A stretch of 64,000 bases of DNA from Corbicula japonica (Eukaryota > Mollusca > Bivalvia > Venerida > Cyrenidae), in contig JAZAYU010000003.1 of the NCBI GenBank assembly GCA_038501625.1, positions 3,858,796 through 3,922,795 on the forward strand. Direction: 5' to 3'. The notes beneath the pieces were generated by a model that made no database searches, had not been told where the DNA came from, and saw only the letters and a list, made by a program, of their open reading frames with translations. Positions 36,822 to 51,500 of the stretch are shown here, one piece after another. Within the stretch, counting starts at the first letter, position 1, and each line of letters begins with the position of its first letter. The translations under genes were made by a program, and so were the position numbers.

Positions 36822-38955
36822 CTGAGTCTTTAAACCTATTTTGCAATAAATGGTGCAAAAGAGAACCTGCTGAGCCAAATGCACTTTCTAACTGAAAAAA
36901 AAACACATATTCAAAATAATAGACACTCGTATATCATTTTATGAAAGAAACCTTGCTTTATTACCACCTCGACCTCGTTTTAACTTTCGTCATTTGAAAA
37001 AAGCAATTCAAGACTTTCATAACAAATATGTTTTAACACCTGTTGATAAGACTTCTAATAATGAAATTATAGTGTGACGGGTACACTATATTAATATTCA
37101 AACTGAAGAACTGAATAGCACTAATGCTTATATACTGACTTCCTCATCTGAGAGTGATATTGTTACCGCACACACTCTACAAATTACGAAATTTAGAATC
37201 AGTATTGAGCCGAAACAAGACAAAGTACCTACTATGTATTGGTTGCCTAAAATGCATAAAACACCGTACAAAGCAAGATTTATTGCAAACTCTAGTTCTT
37301 GCACTACTACTAAATTTTCCGTGCTTTTAACTTCTTGTCTTACAGCTATTAAAAACATGTAATTAGGTATTGCGATAAGGTTTTTGAAACTTCTGGCAAA
37401 AATTATTTTGGTCGATTAAAAATTCAAATGACGTTTTGAAAAAGCTTAAATCAAATAATTTTCAGGCGTTCTGTTTGTCTACTTATGATTTCTCAACTTT
37501 ATATACCTCGCTCCCTCATAATTTTATAAGAGACAAGCTAACCAGTATCATTGAAAAAAACGTTTGCTAGAGAAAATTAAAACCTTCATCGCTTGTAATG
37601 AACATAGGGAATTTTTACAGATGGTTCATATGATAATTATACTTTATGGACTTGTAAAGACCTGATTAGTCTCAAACTTTCTTACTGGACAATATTTATC
37701 TTAGATTCTTTTTTATAAATAAGTAATAGGCATCCCAATGGGTACTAATTGTGCACCCCTTGTTGCTGATCTGTTTTGAAAGAAACTTTATGTTATCTCT
37801 TTCTACTGAACATCAAGATGATATTATTAGAGCTTTTAACAACACCTCGAGGTACCTTGATGATTTATTAAATATAGATAATAACCATTTTCCATCGCTG
37901 GTTAATAAGACCTATCCTAAAGAACTACAACTTAATGAAGCGAACACTTCAGAAAAGCAAGCAAACTTTCTCGATTTAAATCTGTCAATTGAAAGAGGTT
38001 ATGTCACTACTAAAATATATGATAAAAGAGAGGATTTTAATTTTAATATAGTAAATTTTCAGTTTTTAGACGGCGATGTTCCCCGTGCAACATCTTACGG
38101 GGTTTATATTTCACAGCTTGTTCGTTTTTCAAGAGCTTGCAACGATATTAATGATTTCAATGAACGTAATCTTTGCATTACAGAAAAACTTTTAAAACAA
38201 GGTTATCGGTATCACAAATTAAGAAAACATTTTGCAAGTTTTATCGTCGATACCCAGATTTAATTCAAAAATACAGATGCAGTTTAAAATCACTATTGGA
38301 ACAAGGTATTTCACAGCCAGTTTTTTTTATGGAGATTTAATTTATAAACTTAAGAAGATAAAGGGCAATGTTAATTTCTCCCGGTTATTCGTAAAAACCA
38401 TCTGTAAATTTAAAAAGAAAGGTTACCAACATGATGTTTTACAGCGCTCTGCAGGCCTGGCGATTAATCTACAGTAACTATTATGGTTACCTCTTTGTTT
38501 GCACGACGGTTGCTGGGGTATAAGAGTTTATGAAGGTTTATGGGGAAATCTTTTCTTAAAAGAACCTAGAAGCTCGGTTTGTTTCTTTTATCCCTGTCAT
38601 CGTGTTTTTAATGATTTTACTCCAGGAGCTCTGGTCTCGGTAAGATCATTGAGTATACGCCCTTTGACATTGCAATGATATTACCTTCTTTTATTTTATA
38701 TGTGTGACTGCTTGTTGAGTCCACGGGCGGGTTGGAGTTATTTGTACTTGTTTAGCGATTTGAGAACCTGTTTGGGCATGTGTGAGGTTGATGCACCATA
38801 AAACCTAGTTTTAAACCCCAAGTGGCATTTTGATTTGCCACTGACCGTTACAATGCGGAAACCCCTCGGGTTCTCAGTTTTGTTTATTGTTTTTGGTGTC
38901 GTTTTTGAAACTGATCATTTTATAAACCATGCTATCTTCCTCTCTCTTCTTCTTG
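36822..38955 (+). mobile_element. Naiad-type element N3, 5'-truncated and decayed
   Basis: Plus-sense sequence parallel to N1: CNKWCKREPAEPNAL, then HIFKIIDTRISF, an in-frame TGA at 37075-37077 (IIV-TGA-RVHYIN), PTMYWLPKMHKTPYKA, RT blocks with several stops, RYLDDLLNIDNNHFPSL (RT motif C), RT C-terminus and 3' UTR with the tail ending near 38955. Missing bases and stops show it is dead. The TGA before RVHYIN is at the same codon as in N1. It sits upstream of the lipid transfer protein gene. Confidence 0.82.
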
Positions 38956-39072
38956 ACTTGAAATCACTGCATCTTGCAAGTTACTTTTTAAGTGGTTCAT
39001 CCAGTTATATTTACCAAAATACGCTATATTTCTGATTTGAAACCTCGAGATTTTCAGGTTTATGTCATAAAA

Positions 39073-39292
39073 TGTGTGATTCTTTTATCTTCTTAAGTTT
39101 ATAAATTAAATCACCATAAAAATCGCTGTGAAATATCTTGTTGCAATAGTGATTTTAAACTGCACATGTTTTTATGAAATAGATCGGGGTATCGGGGTAT
39201 CGGCAATAAAACTTGCAAAAGGGTTTCCTTAATTTGTGATACCGATAACCCTTTTTTAAAAGCTTTTCTGTAATGCAAAGATTACGTTCATT
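39073..39292 (-). mobile_element. Inverted Naiad RT C-terminal fragment
   Basis: About 220 bases (cttcttaagtttataaatta through caaagattacgttcattgaa) match the RT C-terminal part of N1 in minus sense, about 120 bases after the plus-sense N3 ends. The homology stops about 85 bases before the start codon of the lipid transfer protein gene. Confidence 0.8.
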
Positions 39293-39316
39293 GAAAAGAT
39301 ATTTCTTGTTCAATCT

Positions 39317-39329
39317 ATATATAAATATT
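39317..39329 (+). promoter_or_regulatory. Possible TATA box of the lipid transfer protein gene
   Basis: ctatatataaata lies about 55 bases before the start codon at 39379. Spacing allows transcription to start about 30 bases downstream with a very short leader. Evidence is motif and position only; an upstream noncoding exon is also possible because a TTTTCAG acceptor-like sequence follows. Confidence 0.35.
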
Positions 39330-39378
39330 TCGGAAATCTACCTTTTCAGAATGATTTATTCCTAGACTAAAAGCGACA

Positions 39379-39552
39379 ATGTGGTTATTTGCCAAGGAGC
39401 GGACTGCTTTGTTGCAGTTAGTGTATTTGCTCCTTGCGGTTGAACTGGCTTCGTCAACTCTGGTTAACTACGAAGAAGGAAAGGAGTATGTTTACCGTCT
39501 CAACTCAAAAATCGAAATGGCTGGAGTTCAGAAGTTCATTGCAAAAGCAGAG
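39379..39552 (+). CDS. LLTP exon 1: signal peptide and start of beta-barrel
   Basis: MWLFAKERTALLQLVYLLLA forms the signal peptide; VNYEEGKEYVYRLNSKIEMA is the typical opening strand of large lipid transfer proteins. The donor is GAG|GTTAGC, phase 0. Confidence 0.85.
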
Positions 39553-42500
39553 GTTAGCATGATAATAATTGATTCTGATTCTTCAAATGTGAAGTTGGCG
39601 ATGTGATAAGTGTATAAAAACTCTTAATCGAAAAATATTGTAACTGAAATATCTTTAGAAATTTCATAACTCGGTGCTAGTTCAATAAGTGAAGACATTT
39701 TAACACAGGTTTAAGAATATAATTATATTTTCTTTTTATCTCTATATAAATAGTGTGGTGTTTCTTTTAGTGTTGTATTAATTTAATGATGAGAAGGATT
39801 ATTTTAGATCAAAATGCAGATGATGACATTTGTCTTGTCCAAATGCTCAACCCTGGATGCACAACCCGGGGCTAGGCGGGGATCGGCAGTAATATGCATT
39901 TCCATTACTGCACATGAACAAATTTTCAATATCACAGCGTGTTTGTGCCGTGTGACGACTAAGAACGTACAGTCATTCAGTACAAGCTGCTATCAGTTAC
40001 TTCCTTTAAGGTCGTTGATAACTTAACTTATGCCTTTGAATATAACTTCTAAATTTACCTTTGTTTTATTAGTTCAGCCATTTTAGTCGGTTGGTTTTAA
40101 TAATAATAAAAAAAACGAGTGTAGATATCTTTTACTGAACCCAATTCTATACTTGCTGCTTTGTAATTATTGCCTTTATCGTTCACTGTGATATGCAGGA
40201 TTTATTTGCTCTCAGACTCCCCCGTCGAAATTCTATTCTATTTTATTCCATTCCGCCCTATTCTTTTATCTTGGAACAATACGCCAATGAACATGGAATT
40301 GTTTTAATCTGAAAATACCACGTTGAAGGTTACATGTTAACCACCATATGTACAATGTCGTTTGTAATTGATCAAAGTGTACAGTTTATTTGTGTAAATA
40401 CTAAGTTGCATTCGACCCGCGGCTAGGCGGCTTAGGCAATCATATGCATTTCCATTTCTGCCTAATAACAAGCCCAATCAAACCGAGCCTGCAATATGTT
40501 CCTATCTGTCGTGTTCGGTGGATTTCTTATTTCCGTTTCATCTATTAGCAGATAATTGTATTATGGCCGTTTTTGAAAGGAAGTGATTATGGATAAGGTA
40601 AATACCGATTTATAATAATATATTGCAATATTTATACGTGTTAAATAATTTTATATTGGATTTTGAAGTTTCCATTTCACTTTTAAGACATTTGTTCAAG
40701 GGACTCACTCGGTCTTTTAATTACATGTAAGTTTCTTATATTTCATAAAATTATCAGAATCTACATTTTTCAGATTGGATTTGTTAACATAAAACATAAT
40801 GAGAGTGCAATAGAGTTGCTTCTGAAAGTCCATCATGCGGTGTTTAGCCCAGAAGGTCAACCAGGTTAGTTCAACAGATATGTTATAACACCTGCGTTCT
40901 CCATTGCACAACTTCAGATGGGCTTATCCTGTCCTTGATCATTCATTGTTCAAAAATAGGCTGAAATTTTGATCGCTTATACAAATGCATTTATAAGTGC
41001 ATGCAAGTTTATTCATACATGTAGGATGTCCCTTTGACTGACAGGAAAAATAATGACCTATGTAGAATGCTATTTTATTGAGAGTGTTATTCCTTATATG
41101 CATTAATTTATTTAAATAACACTGCACTAATACATTCGACATGCGTGCTAATTCAGCATTTGGTTGATTTCAGATGTAAATGGGCATCACCACGACTATT
41201 CTAAATGGTAATGTATTAGATCATGTTTTCTCTTGCTGATAAGTATTTGTATACCGTAAAGTCGGTAATTTCCGAGGGTGTAATATTTCTGCGTTACTGT
41301 GGTTTTTGGATAAAATCGCAGAAATGTTTGACGCAGAAAAAAAATCCCGTAAACATTTAAATCGCAATTCGTTTCGGAATACAGACGGGGTAAAATAACT
41401 ACGAACAATTACCATTCAACGTTATCACCGACGCATTGTATGAACGCGGCATAACATAACTGAAATATTCCAATGAAATATTGTTCGAGAGTTGTTATCT
41501 ATAATTGATAAACAATATGTATAATTAATTAATTTCCGTGCAGCTGGTATAGCCGGCGTACTTGATGATATTATGCCACTCGTAATATTATATTTTCTGT
41601 TTTAATTTCACCAGTAACAGAGACAGTAAATACCGGTATACCGTACCCGGAAGTGTGTCTCCATTAAGATGTCTACATCAGTCTTGTTATTCTTTGGACG
41701 CCTTCAAAATATGAACCTTCATGGGAAGCGAAAACGCAGACTATCTGCATCCTTTTTTGTGGGGAAAACGCAGAAATAATGTCCGCGAAATTACCCTTAA
41801 TACGGTATTTAAATACCAAATTTAAATTTGATTAATACCTTTAGAACGTTGAGAAAACTGAAACTGCAGAATATCATGTCAGTGTATTAAATATAATAAT
41901 GCAAGAAAAATCCCTCTTATGACAGGTCAGAATATAAAACGCCAGAGCAAAAATACCAAAATAAATTTTCATACCTGGCAATGTCAACGTTTAAACAATT
42001 AGCATCAGATAATTATGGCTTATATTCTAAGATCCCCTGTCAAAATTCTATTCTGTTTAGTTCCGCCCATTGTTTTCTCGTTTAGGGCAAACCCATTCTT
42101 TTATCTGGGGACCATACGCCGCTGAACATGGAATGGTATTAATCTGAAAATACCTCATTGAAGGTTCCATGTTCACCGCCATATGCATACCATCGTTAGG
42201 GATGGATCGAAAGTGTACTATTTAATGGTGTAATTACTGAGTTGCGCTCAACCCGGGTCTAGTCTGCGTGGGCAGTAATAAGCATTCCCATTACTGCCCA
42301 TGAACAGGCTCAATCAAACCGAGCCTGCAGTATTTTCATATTTGTCGTGTTCGATGGCTTTCAAGGTTCCCTTTTCGTCTTTTTTATTAATTTGGTCAGT
42401 GATTATGTGAACATTAAATTGGCTAACATTCTTAAATGAGGAATGGTCGGTAAGAAAAAAAATGGTATCAACTGATTGGCTATTGTCTTCGAAAACAAAA

Positions 42501-45500
42501 TAAGGATAAAATATATAAAATAAATATGTAATATAAAACCCTAGCTGATCGTCTTGAGGCACGAAAACAGAAAAGGTTTCATTTATTGCGATACGATGAT
42601 GCAACCTCTTTTAAAGTGGATTTGTCTCTTTTCAATTATATCTATGTATTTAATTTTCTGTGGCGCTCTGCATGACATATATCGTGGTACCTTTCTTAAT
42701 CTAAATGGTTACAAGGTAAGCAAACAAATAAACGATTTGTCTAGCCCACTAAGCAAATAATTTGACGAAAAGATCTGTCAAGTATACGATAAAACAGTTT
42801 CAGTTGTTGAAGATATAATACAATTTGATAAGAAAATTTAGAATTTTGTAAAAAAAGTGATATATGCATATCAGGAATGGCCACTTTTGAATAGACACAG
42901 TCTCCCCGCATAGCCAAAAGGTAGAGAGGAGCAGGAAGCATGGTAAAACAGTTATCAGTTTCAAAATAGACGCCACAAACAATTAGCAGAAGTGAGAAAC
43001 CGAGGAGTTATCTCCTTGGAACGGTCAATTGCAAAACAATTTGCAACTGGGGATTTAAACCAGGTTCTAGGGAGCACCAATCTCACACTTGCCTCTAATT
43101 TAATTTATAAAGTATTTAACAACAACATCAACAATTACGACTAACAGGTTAACAAAAACATCATTAGCGATTACATATAAATTACATTCAGTAGACTAAA
43201 TGAAGACTTAGCAGAAAAATTGGTTAAAATGTTTATTCCTGTTTTAGAATTTTACCACGAATAATATAATGCACTGAACTAATAAATTTACATGTTTTAT
43301 AAGCATTCATTTTTAAATTCATGAGGCTACTAATTTCATTTGTTTCTAATGAAGACTCAATATTCATATTAGGTTTTCCTTCATGATAAGCCGTCGCGGT
43401 GAGATCAGCAAGGTTTTTTATCTACCAGACGAAGAGGAGGAAGTAATCATGTTGAAGAAAGGATTTGCGGGCATGCTATCTGCCAAGTTTCACCACCAAC
43501 ATGAGGTTTATAAAATAAATGGCCGTTTAAAAATAATTCTTTCAAGTACCGAATAACAAGACTAATATATCACTGAATTTATATAAGGACTTCCTCACGA
43601 TATCAGTATTTCAGACTTTATTAGAGAAACTAACATATAACTTGCACTTAGCATATAAATATACGATCGTATCTAATCTAATACATATATACTTTTGATA
43701 AACTTTTGGACTTGTTCAAATAACTGCCTTTCTTCAAGAACCTGTCGTAAAAGTATAAATATTAAGAATCGTTTTCAAATATTGTTTGAACGATCACGAA
43801 AAGATACTTCACATGGAGATAATGTTTTATTGCAATGACATAAATGCATTTTTATGTTATAAATCAAGCGTTATTTAAGTGAATGACTGTGCATTAAATT
43901 ATAAGTATTTTAAAATTTCGATTACAAGTTGTAAATTTCCGAGCAAATTACACATGCGTCATTTAAGATCAGTTATAAATGTTGATTCCTCAAATAAGGT
44001 CGCCACCTTTATGGTATTTACGGTATTAATTATATTATATAGCCTCTTAGTCGGCTTCTCTTTAATAAATGAATCAGCTATTTAATTTGTTACATACGAT
44101 TTACTTTCAAACTGTCCCACAACTATGGTTTTTGTAGATTGAGCACGATGTGCATGCAGACAGTTGGTCTTATGGTACTAATGAATTGGGAAGAGAAGGT
44201 ATTACAACAACAAGCCATTTTGTTTCCATTAGTAAAGACCGACATATAACTTCATACGAAAACATTTAAAAATTATTTCATCATCAAATGTTATTGTCTT
44301 GTAATAAAATAATATTCTTAACATTGATCATATAGATCTAAATACACTAGACATGCTAAAAAACAACGTTATGTTGGTTTGATTTAAGGCATACACAATG
44401 CATCCTATTTTGTTCGGACGTCTCCGTTAGGGGTGGAATACACAAAAATAAGGACTTCTAATCATACAAGCGCAGTTAATGGAAACTCGACCTACTCAAA
44501 GGTACTTACTTAAATGACACTGTATATCCATATTTATAGAAAGTCATAAATATGCTTCTTCAACTTCAAATATCTTCTACAACTAAAACACATCATGTGT
44601 TTTATTTCGTAAACATAACAATTAATGAAAAACGTTGACTTTGTAATGAAATACATATAAAACATGGAAATATAAATGCAATGGATACCACTGATATTAC
44701 AGGCATGCTTAATTAAACACTTTTTGGGACAGTAATGGAAATACTCATTATTGCCTACGCAAAATAAGCAATACCCTACTTTATGGTTTCGGCTTGGCAC
44801 GAAGCCACAGTATTCAATCGTAATGTATAAGAAAAACATTGTAATCAAGAAATCATATTTTTTAGCGTATGACGATCAACAAAGAGTTAAATACAATCCA
44901 CAGCGTGCTGATGGAGGAGAGTTTTACGATGGATTTCTCAACAAAAGACGGGTATTTTTTATCTCTGAGTATGCCGACAACGAACATTTAAAAAAGTATA
45001 AACTATTTTGACAAACCAGTATCAGTAACCAGTAAAAGTATAACACATTTATATTTCAAGTAAGAAAACATGCTTTATAAGATAATAATTCTCTTTGAAA
45101 ATCGTTTGCTTACAATACAAAACTTTATATGCGTTTTTCTATTTAAACATTGCATAAGGTCAGCATTAACAACTATTTTGTTTTAGGTTCAGACCTCATG
45201 CGGGGATGCGATCAATTAAATCTGTCAACGAGTTTTCAGAACTTGGTAATTATTACAAAAAGTTACACTTAAATAATTACTTAGGTAACTTACTGGATTT
45301 AAATAGATTTATTTGAGTTACGATTGCAACTTCGATTCAGAGTCAAAATAAATAAACTTTTTGAAAGCATTATATAAAAGGGAAGAACATTAAATAGGAT
45401 AAAATCGGTTTCAAAAAAATAATCCGATATGGTATTGCTTTTATTAAGAATATACAGGACATATAATCTCTAATGCTTGCATTGTATTTTATTTCCTAGA

Positions 45501-48500
45501 GCTCCTCAAATGCCAATCGCAGTTGACTTCTGCAAATTGCGGTCTAAATGATAAAATGATTTATGAATCAACAATGAAATTTCAATTTTAAACTGAAGTG
45601 ATTTATAACCCCGGATCGTTCAAGCGAAGAGGTTCAAAAGCATATACGACTTCCATAACCGGTTGAAATGTCAAATTAGAGCACTTAAGATTATTTCGAA
45701 ACAAATGTTACATTGCTTTAACCCCTCAGGCTCGCTTTATCGTTAATTGTTTATAGTGTCACATTAGAAAAAGATCTATTTGATTAACCCATGCTGTTTT
45801 TCTCAGCTTTTTGACTCTGTGTGGAGGCTATGTATCCTTAGTGCGCCTGATATGAATATTTCGCCTTATTTTTACATATAAAAACTGTCACCGATGTATT
45901 TAAGGATTGAATCGATATTTGATGTTTTTCATTTGGGTATGGAAAACAGTTGGTCTGTTTAAAGTGTGTGAAGCCCGAAGGGCTTCACGCATACTTTAAA
46001 CAATCCAACTGTTTTTCATACCCAAATGAAAAACATCAAATGTCGATTCAATCCTTATATTTACACATATTTAAACTCTTATAAATACAGAAATTATTAG
46101 AAGAATTTGTAATATAACGGCTTTTTCTTATGGCTGTTAGAACAGCCATGTTCACGACAAAGTGAATGACTGCACGCTTTTTCGCAACAACTCGTGGCAA
46201 AACGTGCATGCTCTGCGACGTCACAGGTCAAAACAATGTGCAACGTCCAATAAACTGTGAACGGTTTTTCTGGAGCAACGCCATTTAAACTATTACGTCA
46301 CACTGTTCACCATTAGAAATTATGATACCTTAGGTGAATAAGACTTCATCGTAGAGAATGAAGTTGAAGTGTAAATATATGTCAAATATAGCTTTCGGTC
46401 TTAAATTAACCATTTGGCATCTATAAACGTGTTATTAAAACACATCTGGGAAATTCCTACTTTATTAACCTTTTATTGTAAAAAGCACGTTTATCATTTA
46501 AATATTCACCACAACAGTTACTTTAATCATAATAGCTCAAATTCTCTAAGATCGGTGTTTGTTGCAATTTTCAATTTTTTTAATTATCAAATGTCTGCAT
46601 ACTCGACATTTACTTGAGATGTCGATAAAATACGGTTCGAGCAATCAAAGGGTAGTTAACATTGTATCACATAAGCAATTTGCTGCAATCAATGCCTGTG
46701 TTGTTGCAGTTACAATAAATAAAGGATTTAAACAGTAATTAAAACAAAGCAACGGTTGTTTAAGTAGTAAGTTTACTACTTTTTTGAAAACACTGATTAA
46801 AGTTAAGGAACAGTTTTAACAATCTGTACTATCATGAATTTTAGGTCTTCCGGGTGTCACTGCATATGCATCGGACTATTTGGAGTTTGTCAAAACGATG
46901 CCGTTCGTATTGAATTTCCAGCGCCCACAGATATTGACACATGGCACACTTCATCATATTCCCGAGGTATATTAGATAAAGATATAGTACAATTTTCGTC
47001 AATGATCTACATTCGTGCTTAAAATGTTGCTAAGTTATGTCATAAAAGGCTTAATATTTTGATTTGTTCTGTCCAAATGGTGTTAAATATCAATATGAAT
47101 TTCTTGTAAAAACATCGATGTCTATAACGTTTTTTTTTCACTTTATGGCAAGAGAAATATCTGTGTTTTAAAAATGGTATGGTTACGCTAAGACACTTTG
47201 TTTACAGCTCGTACACATTTTATTTAGAGAGAAAATGAAAAGAAACATTACAAATCCAAGGAAGAGATGGAAAAAGCAATTACATACATTAAAGGAAATT
47301 TGAGCTGTATACGACAACAGCCTGAGAAAGGTAGAATTAAGAAAGAAATTTTATTTTATGCTTTTCGGTGAATTATAGAATTTTTCCGGTGAAATAAAAG
47401 TGGTATTTCACTGTTTTCAAACTAGTGGAATATCATTTTTATTTTCACTGCTTTTTTCTACGTTGGCACCCAAACGCATATAACATTCCGAATGAGAACG
47501 TTTAGAAAACGGGCTCAAACTTGGGTAAATGACGTCATGACGTCACGTCATAAACATACGTTTTTGGCGCCATTTCACGCAATTATTCTGTCGATTTCAC
47601 ACAAATTGTGCACCAAAAGCATAAAATAAAAAGAAACTTTGTTTTTACCAGTGAAAGATAGAAATATATTTCACTCGTGAACTCCGGAATTATATATTTT
47701 CACGAGTGGCTTCGCCACTCGTGAAAATACGAATTCCGGAGCTTACTCGGTGAAATATATTTCTATCTTACACTGTTAAAAACAAATATCCTCTATATAT
47801 TATTTTCCATCTACATGCCCTACACATTCGGACTGAATAGCAAGTGTTTGGTTAGATAGTTCACGAATTCGTAAATTTCTCACCATGGTTGTAATATGTC
47901 ACCAAACATGGGAGTTATTTTTCTGCGGACACGCAGTGACGAACTCTTAATTCTAAAATTCTAAATTAATTTATAATGTGCATACTATTTGTCTGAATAT
48001 TGATGCAGACAGCCTAAAAGGGCACATTCGTCTTTCAAACAATATATTTAACTCTATTTTATTTTATTCGGCTGTAATGTATTGCGCACAAGTTACTTCA
48101 AATATGTTATTGTAATCCAAGTAAAAACTCAGTACAACCAATGATGGTATTAGATTAATTGTATTGAAGAAAATTATGTAGTATGCACAGGGCGAATGAC
48201 AGATCGAATAGTGTTCTTACATGTTTCTCTGTAAAGCAAAATTTTAAAAGTACTATGCAGTTATAATGGTGATAACGAAATGATTGTATTGTTCTTCGGT
48301 AAGTGTAACTATCTCTTTTAGCCATGGAACGTTTATCTTTTATTTACAGAAGTGTCTGTTTTATTGCTAAAATAAACTTAACAAATAATCTCAACTGTTT
48401 CTATTTGCCTCAAAATAAAAAATACGTTAAAGAGTTCAATTCATTTATGCAGTGTGTTTTTTAAACAGCACATTCTGCTTTTCCTGTAGAATTTAGAGTT

Positions 48501-51500
48501 GCTAAAAATTGCTTCCAAATAAATAGTAAGAAATCATAAACAATCCAATAATGAAGATAAAATTTAATGGCTTTATTAACATTATGATACTATTTGCGTT
48601 GTTCTATTTTCAAAGGTTCTCCGGAACTAAGTTTGTGTTTTCATCATCTTGTAACGACTCTGGAGTTGCTCCAAAAGACAGATATGAAAAGAATAACCGA
48701 TGCCTATCTCATGCCGATAAGACCTTTGTAATTATCCCTTTTCTTATTTGGACCGAAATAGTATTTGTTAAGAATCACAGTTGTCTTTGTATGTTCAATA
48801 CGTTAAAGGGTAATTTCTATTCTAAAAACTTGAGTGCCAATTGGGTTCTTCTCCACATATTTAGGCAAAGCATATTTTTTTATAAATAGAAAAAAAAAAC
48901 ACAATAATGGTTCTGTTTTATAAGAAGCCAATATTGAGAGATAGTTATTAAGACCTAACAAATATTCTGCGTTACCTGCATAATGTTATACATTATAAAT
49001 TTTATTTCAAAACTGTGTACGTTTTGTCCATTTTTCAGTTCAAGAAAGACAAAACCGGAAAGAAATGCGATAGTTGATGCTCTGATAGTAATGAAAGAGC
49101 AGGAAATCATTGTAACCAAAATCCTCCAATCAAACAGCACCGACGATAGTCTTTTGCAGCGCGTATTAACATCTCTAACAACGCTAGACACGTTGCCTAT
49201 TCCGGTACCTCATTGCACATTAATTAAGATAATTCATATTACAATGTAGACAATTTATTTGATCCAGCAGGACAAATTCGTCTAGAGTGGTTGGATGATA
49301 ATATGAATGCGTAGAGTAATTCTTTCTTGCTTCGTCAAATAAATTAAAATGCGATACAATGCATTTCTTTTTAGAATCCAAGTTGGATAAAACATATTTT
49401 TATTTCCTTGCGATGTGAATCTGGCAACACATTGTCAAATAGGGAGTACTATAATAAACATTTTTAAACATCGTTTACGTGAGAGTAAGAATTTCTCGTT
49501 TGGATAGCCGGAAGATAAAAAATTGACGCGCTGTATAAACACAGCGGTGTGACCCAACATAGCGGTCATGCACTAATTAGATTCAAACTTGTAGTTTCAA
49601 TATCACAGTAGCGTTGTTTGTGCCGTGTGGCGGCTGTAAAAAGTCTCCCCGTACATTCAATCAGTGCTGTTATCAGTTACGTCCTTTGAAGGTCGTTGAG
49701 CACGATACTTATGTACTATGTTTATAGTACTTCTAAAATTCGTTTTGTTTTAATACTTCGGCCAGTTTATAGATAGGTGGTTTCAATATCCCAGCAAATA
49801 TAGATTTGGATAATGTCCAATCACCCCCAAGAATATACTTCCTGCTTTTTTAATTTTGCCTTTGGCGTAGTCTGTGATATGCAGGATTTATATTCTAAGA
49901 TCCCCTATCAAAATTCTATTCTGTTTAGTTCCGTCCATTGTTTTCTCGTTTAGGGCAAACCCATTCTTTTATCTGGGGACCATACGCCGCTGAACATGGA
50001 ATGGTATTAATCTGAAAATACCTCATTGAAGGTTCCATGTTCACCGCCATATGCATACCATCGTTTGGGATGGATCGAAATTTTACTATTTAATGGTGCT
50101 ATTACTGAGTTGCGCTCAAAACGGGGCTAGGCTACGTGGGCAGTAATAAGCATTCCCATTACTGCCCATGAACAGGCTCAATCAAACCGAGCCTGCAGTA
50201 TTTTCATATTTGTCGTGTTCGGTGGCTTTCAAAGTTCCCTTTTCATCTATTTCAATATCACAGTAACGTTGTTTGTGCCGTGTGGCGGCTGTAAAAAGTC
50301 TCCCCGTACATTCAATCAGTGCTGTTATCAGTTACGTCCTTTGAAGGTCGTTGAGCACGATACTTATGTACTATGTTTATAGTACTTCTAAAATTCGTTT
50401 TGTTTTAATATTTCGGCCAGTTTATAGATAGGTGGTATCAATATCCCAGCCAATATAGATTTGGATATTGTCCAATCACCCCCAAGAATATACTTCCTGC
50501 TTTTTAATTTTTGCCTTTGGCGTAGTCTGTGATATGCAGGATTTATATTCTAAGATCCCCTGTCAAAATTCTATTCTGTTTAGTTCCGCCAATTGTTTTC
50601 TCGTTTAGGGCAAACCCATTCTTTTATGTGGGGACCATACGCCGCTGAACATGGAATGGTATTAATCTGAAAATACCTCATTAAAGGTTCCATGTTCACC
50701 GCCATATGCATACCATCGTTTGGGATGGATCGAAATTGTACTATTTAATGGTGTAATTACTGAGTTGCGCTCAACCCGGGTCAAGTCTGCGTGGGCAGTA
50801 ATAAGCATTCCCATTACTGCCCATGAACAGGCTCAATCAAACCGAGCCTGCAGTATTTTCATATTTGTCGTGTTCGGTGGCTTTCAAAGTTCCCTTTTCA
50901 TCTATTTCAATATCACAGTAGCGTTGTTTGTGCCGTGTGGCGGCTGTAAAAAGTCTCCCCGTACATTCAATCAGTGCTGTTATCAGTTACGTCCTTTGAA
51001 GGTCGTTAAGCACGATACTTATGTACTATGTTTATGGTACTTCTAAAATTCCTTTTGTTTTAATGTTTCGGCCAGTTTATAGATAGGTGGTTTCAATATC
51101 CCAGCCAATATAGATTTGGATAATGTCCAATCACCCCAAGAATATACTTCCTGCTTTTTAATTTTTGCCTTTGGCGTAGTCTGTGATATGCAGGATTTAT
51201 ATTCTAAGATCCCCTGTCAAAGTTTAGTTCCGCCCATTGTTTTCTCGTTTAGGGCAAACCCATTCTTTTATCTGGGGACCATACGCCGCTGAACATGGAA
51301 TGGTATTAATCTGAAAATACCTCATTGAAGGTTCCATGTTTACCGCCATATGCATACCATCGTTTGGGATGGATCGAAATTGTACTATTTAATGGTGTAA
51401 TTACTGAGTTGCGCTCAACCCGGGGATAGGCGGCCTGATCAGTAATAAGCATTCCCATTACTGCCCATGAACAGGCTCAATCAAACCGAGCCTGCAGTAT

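Noticed and set aside
48551..48889. 112-codon open frame with hydrophobic N-terminus in an intron of the lipid transfer gene
   Set aside because: No splice signals, no family pattern, and it lies between two phase-matched exons; most likely chance in AT-rich DNA.
50720..51046. 108-codon open frame in the tandem array
   Set aside because: The frame is not kept in the sister units, so it is a by-product of the 655-bp repeat.
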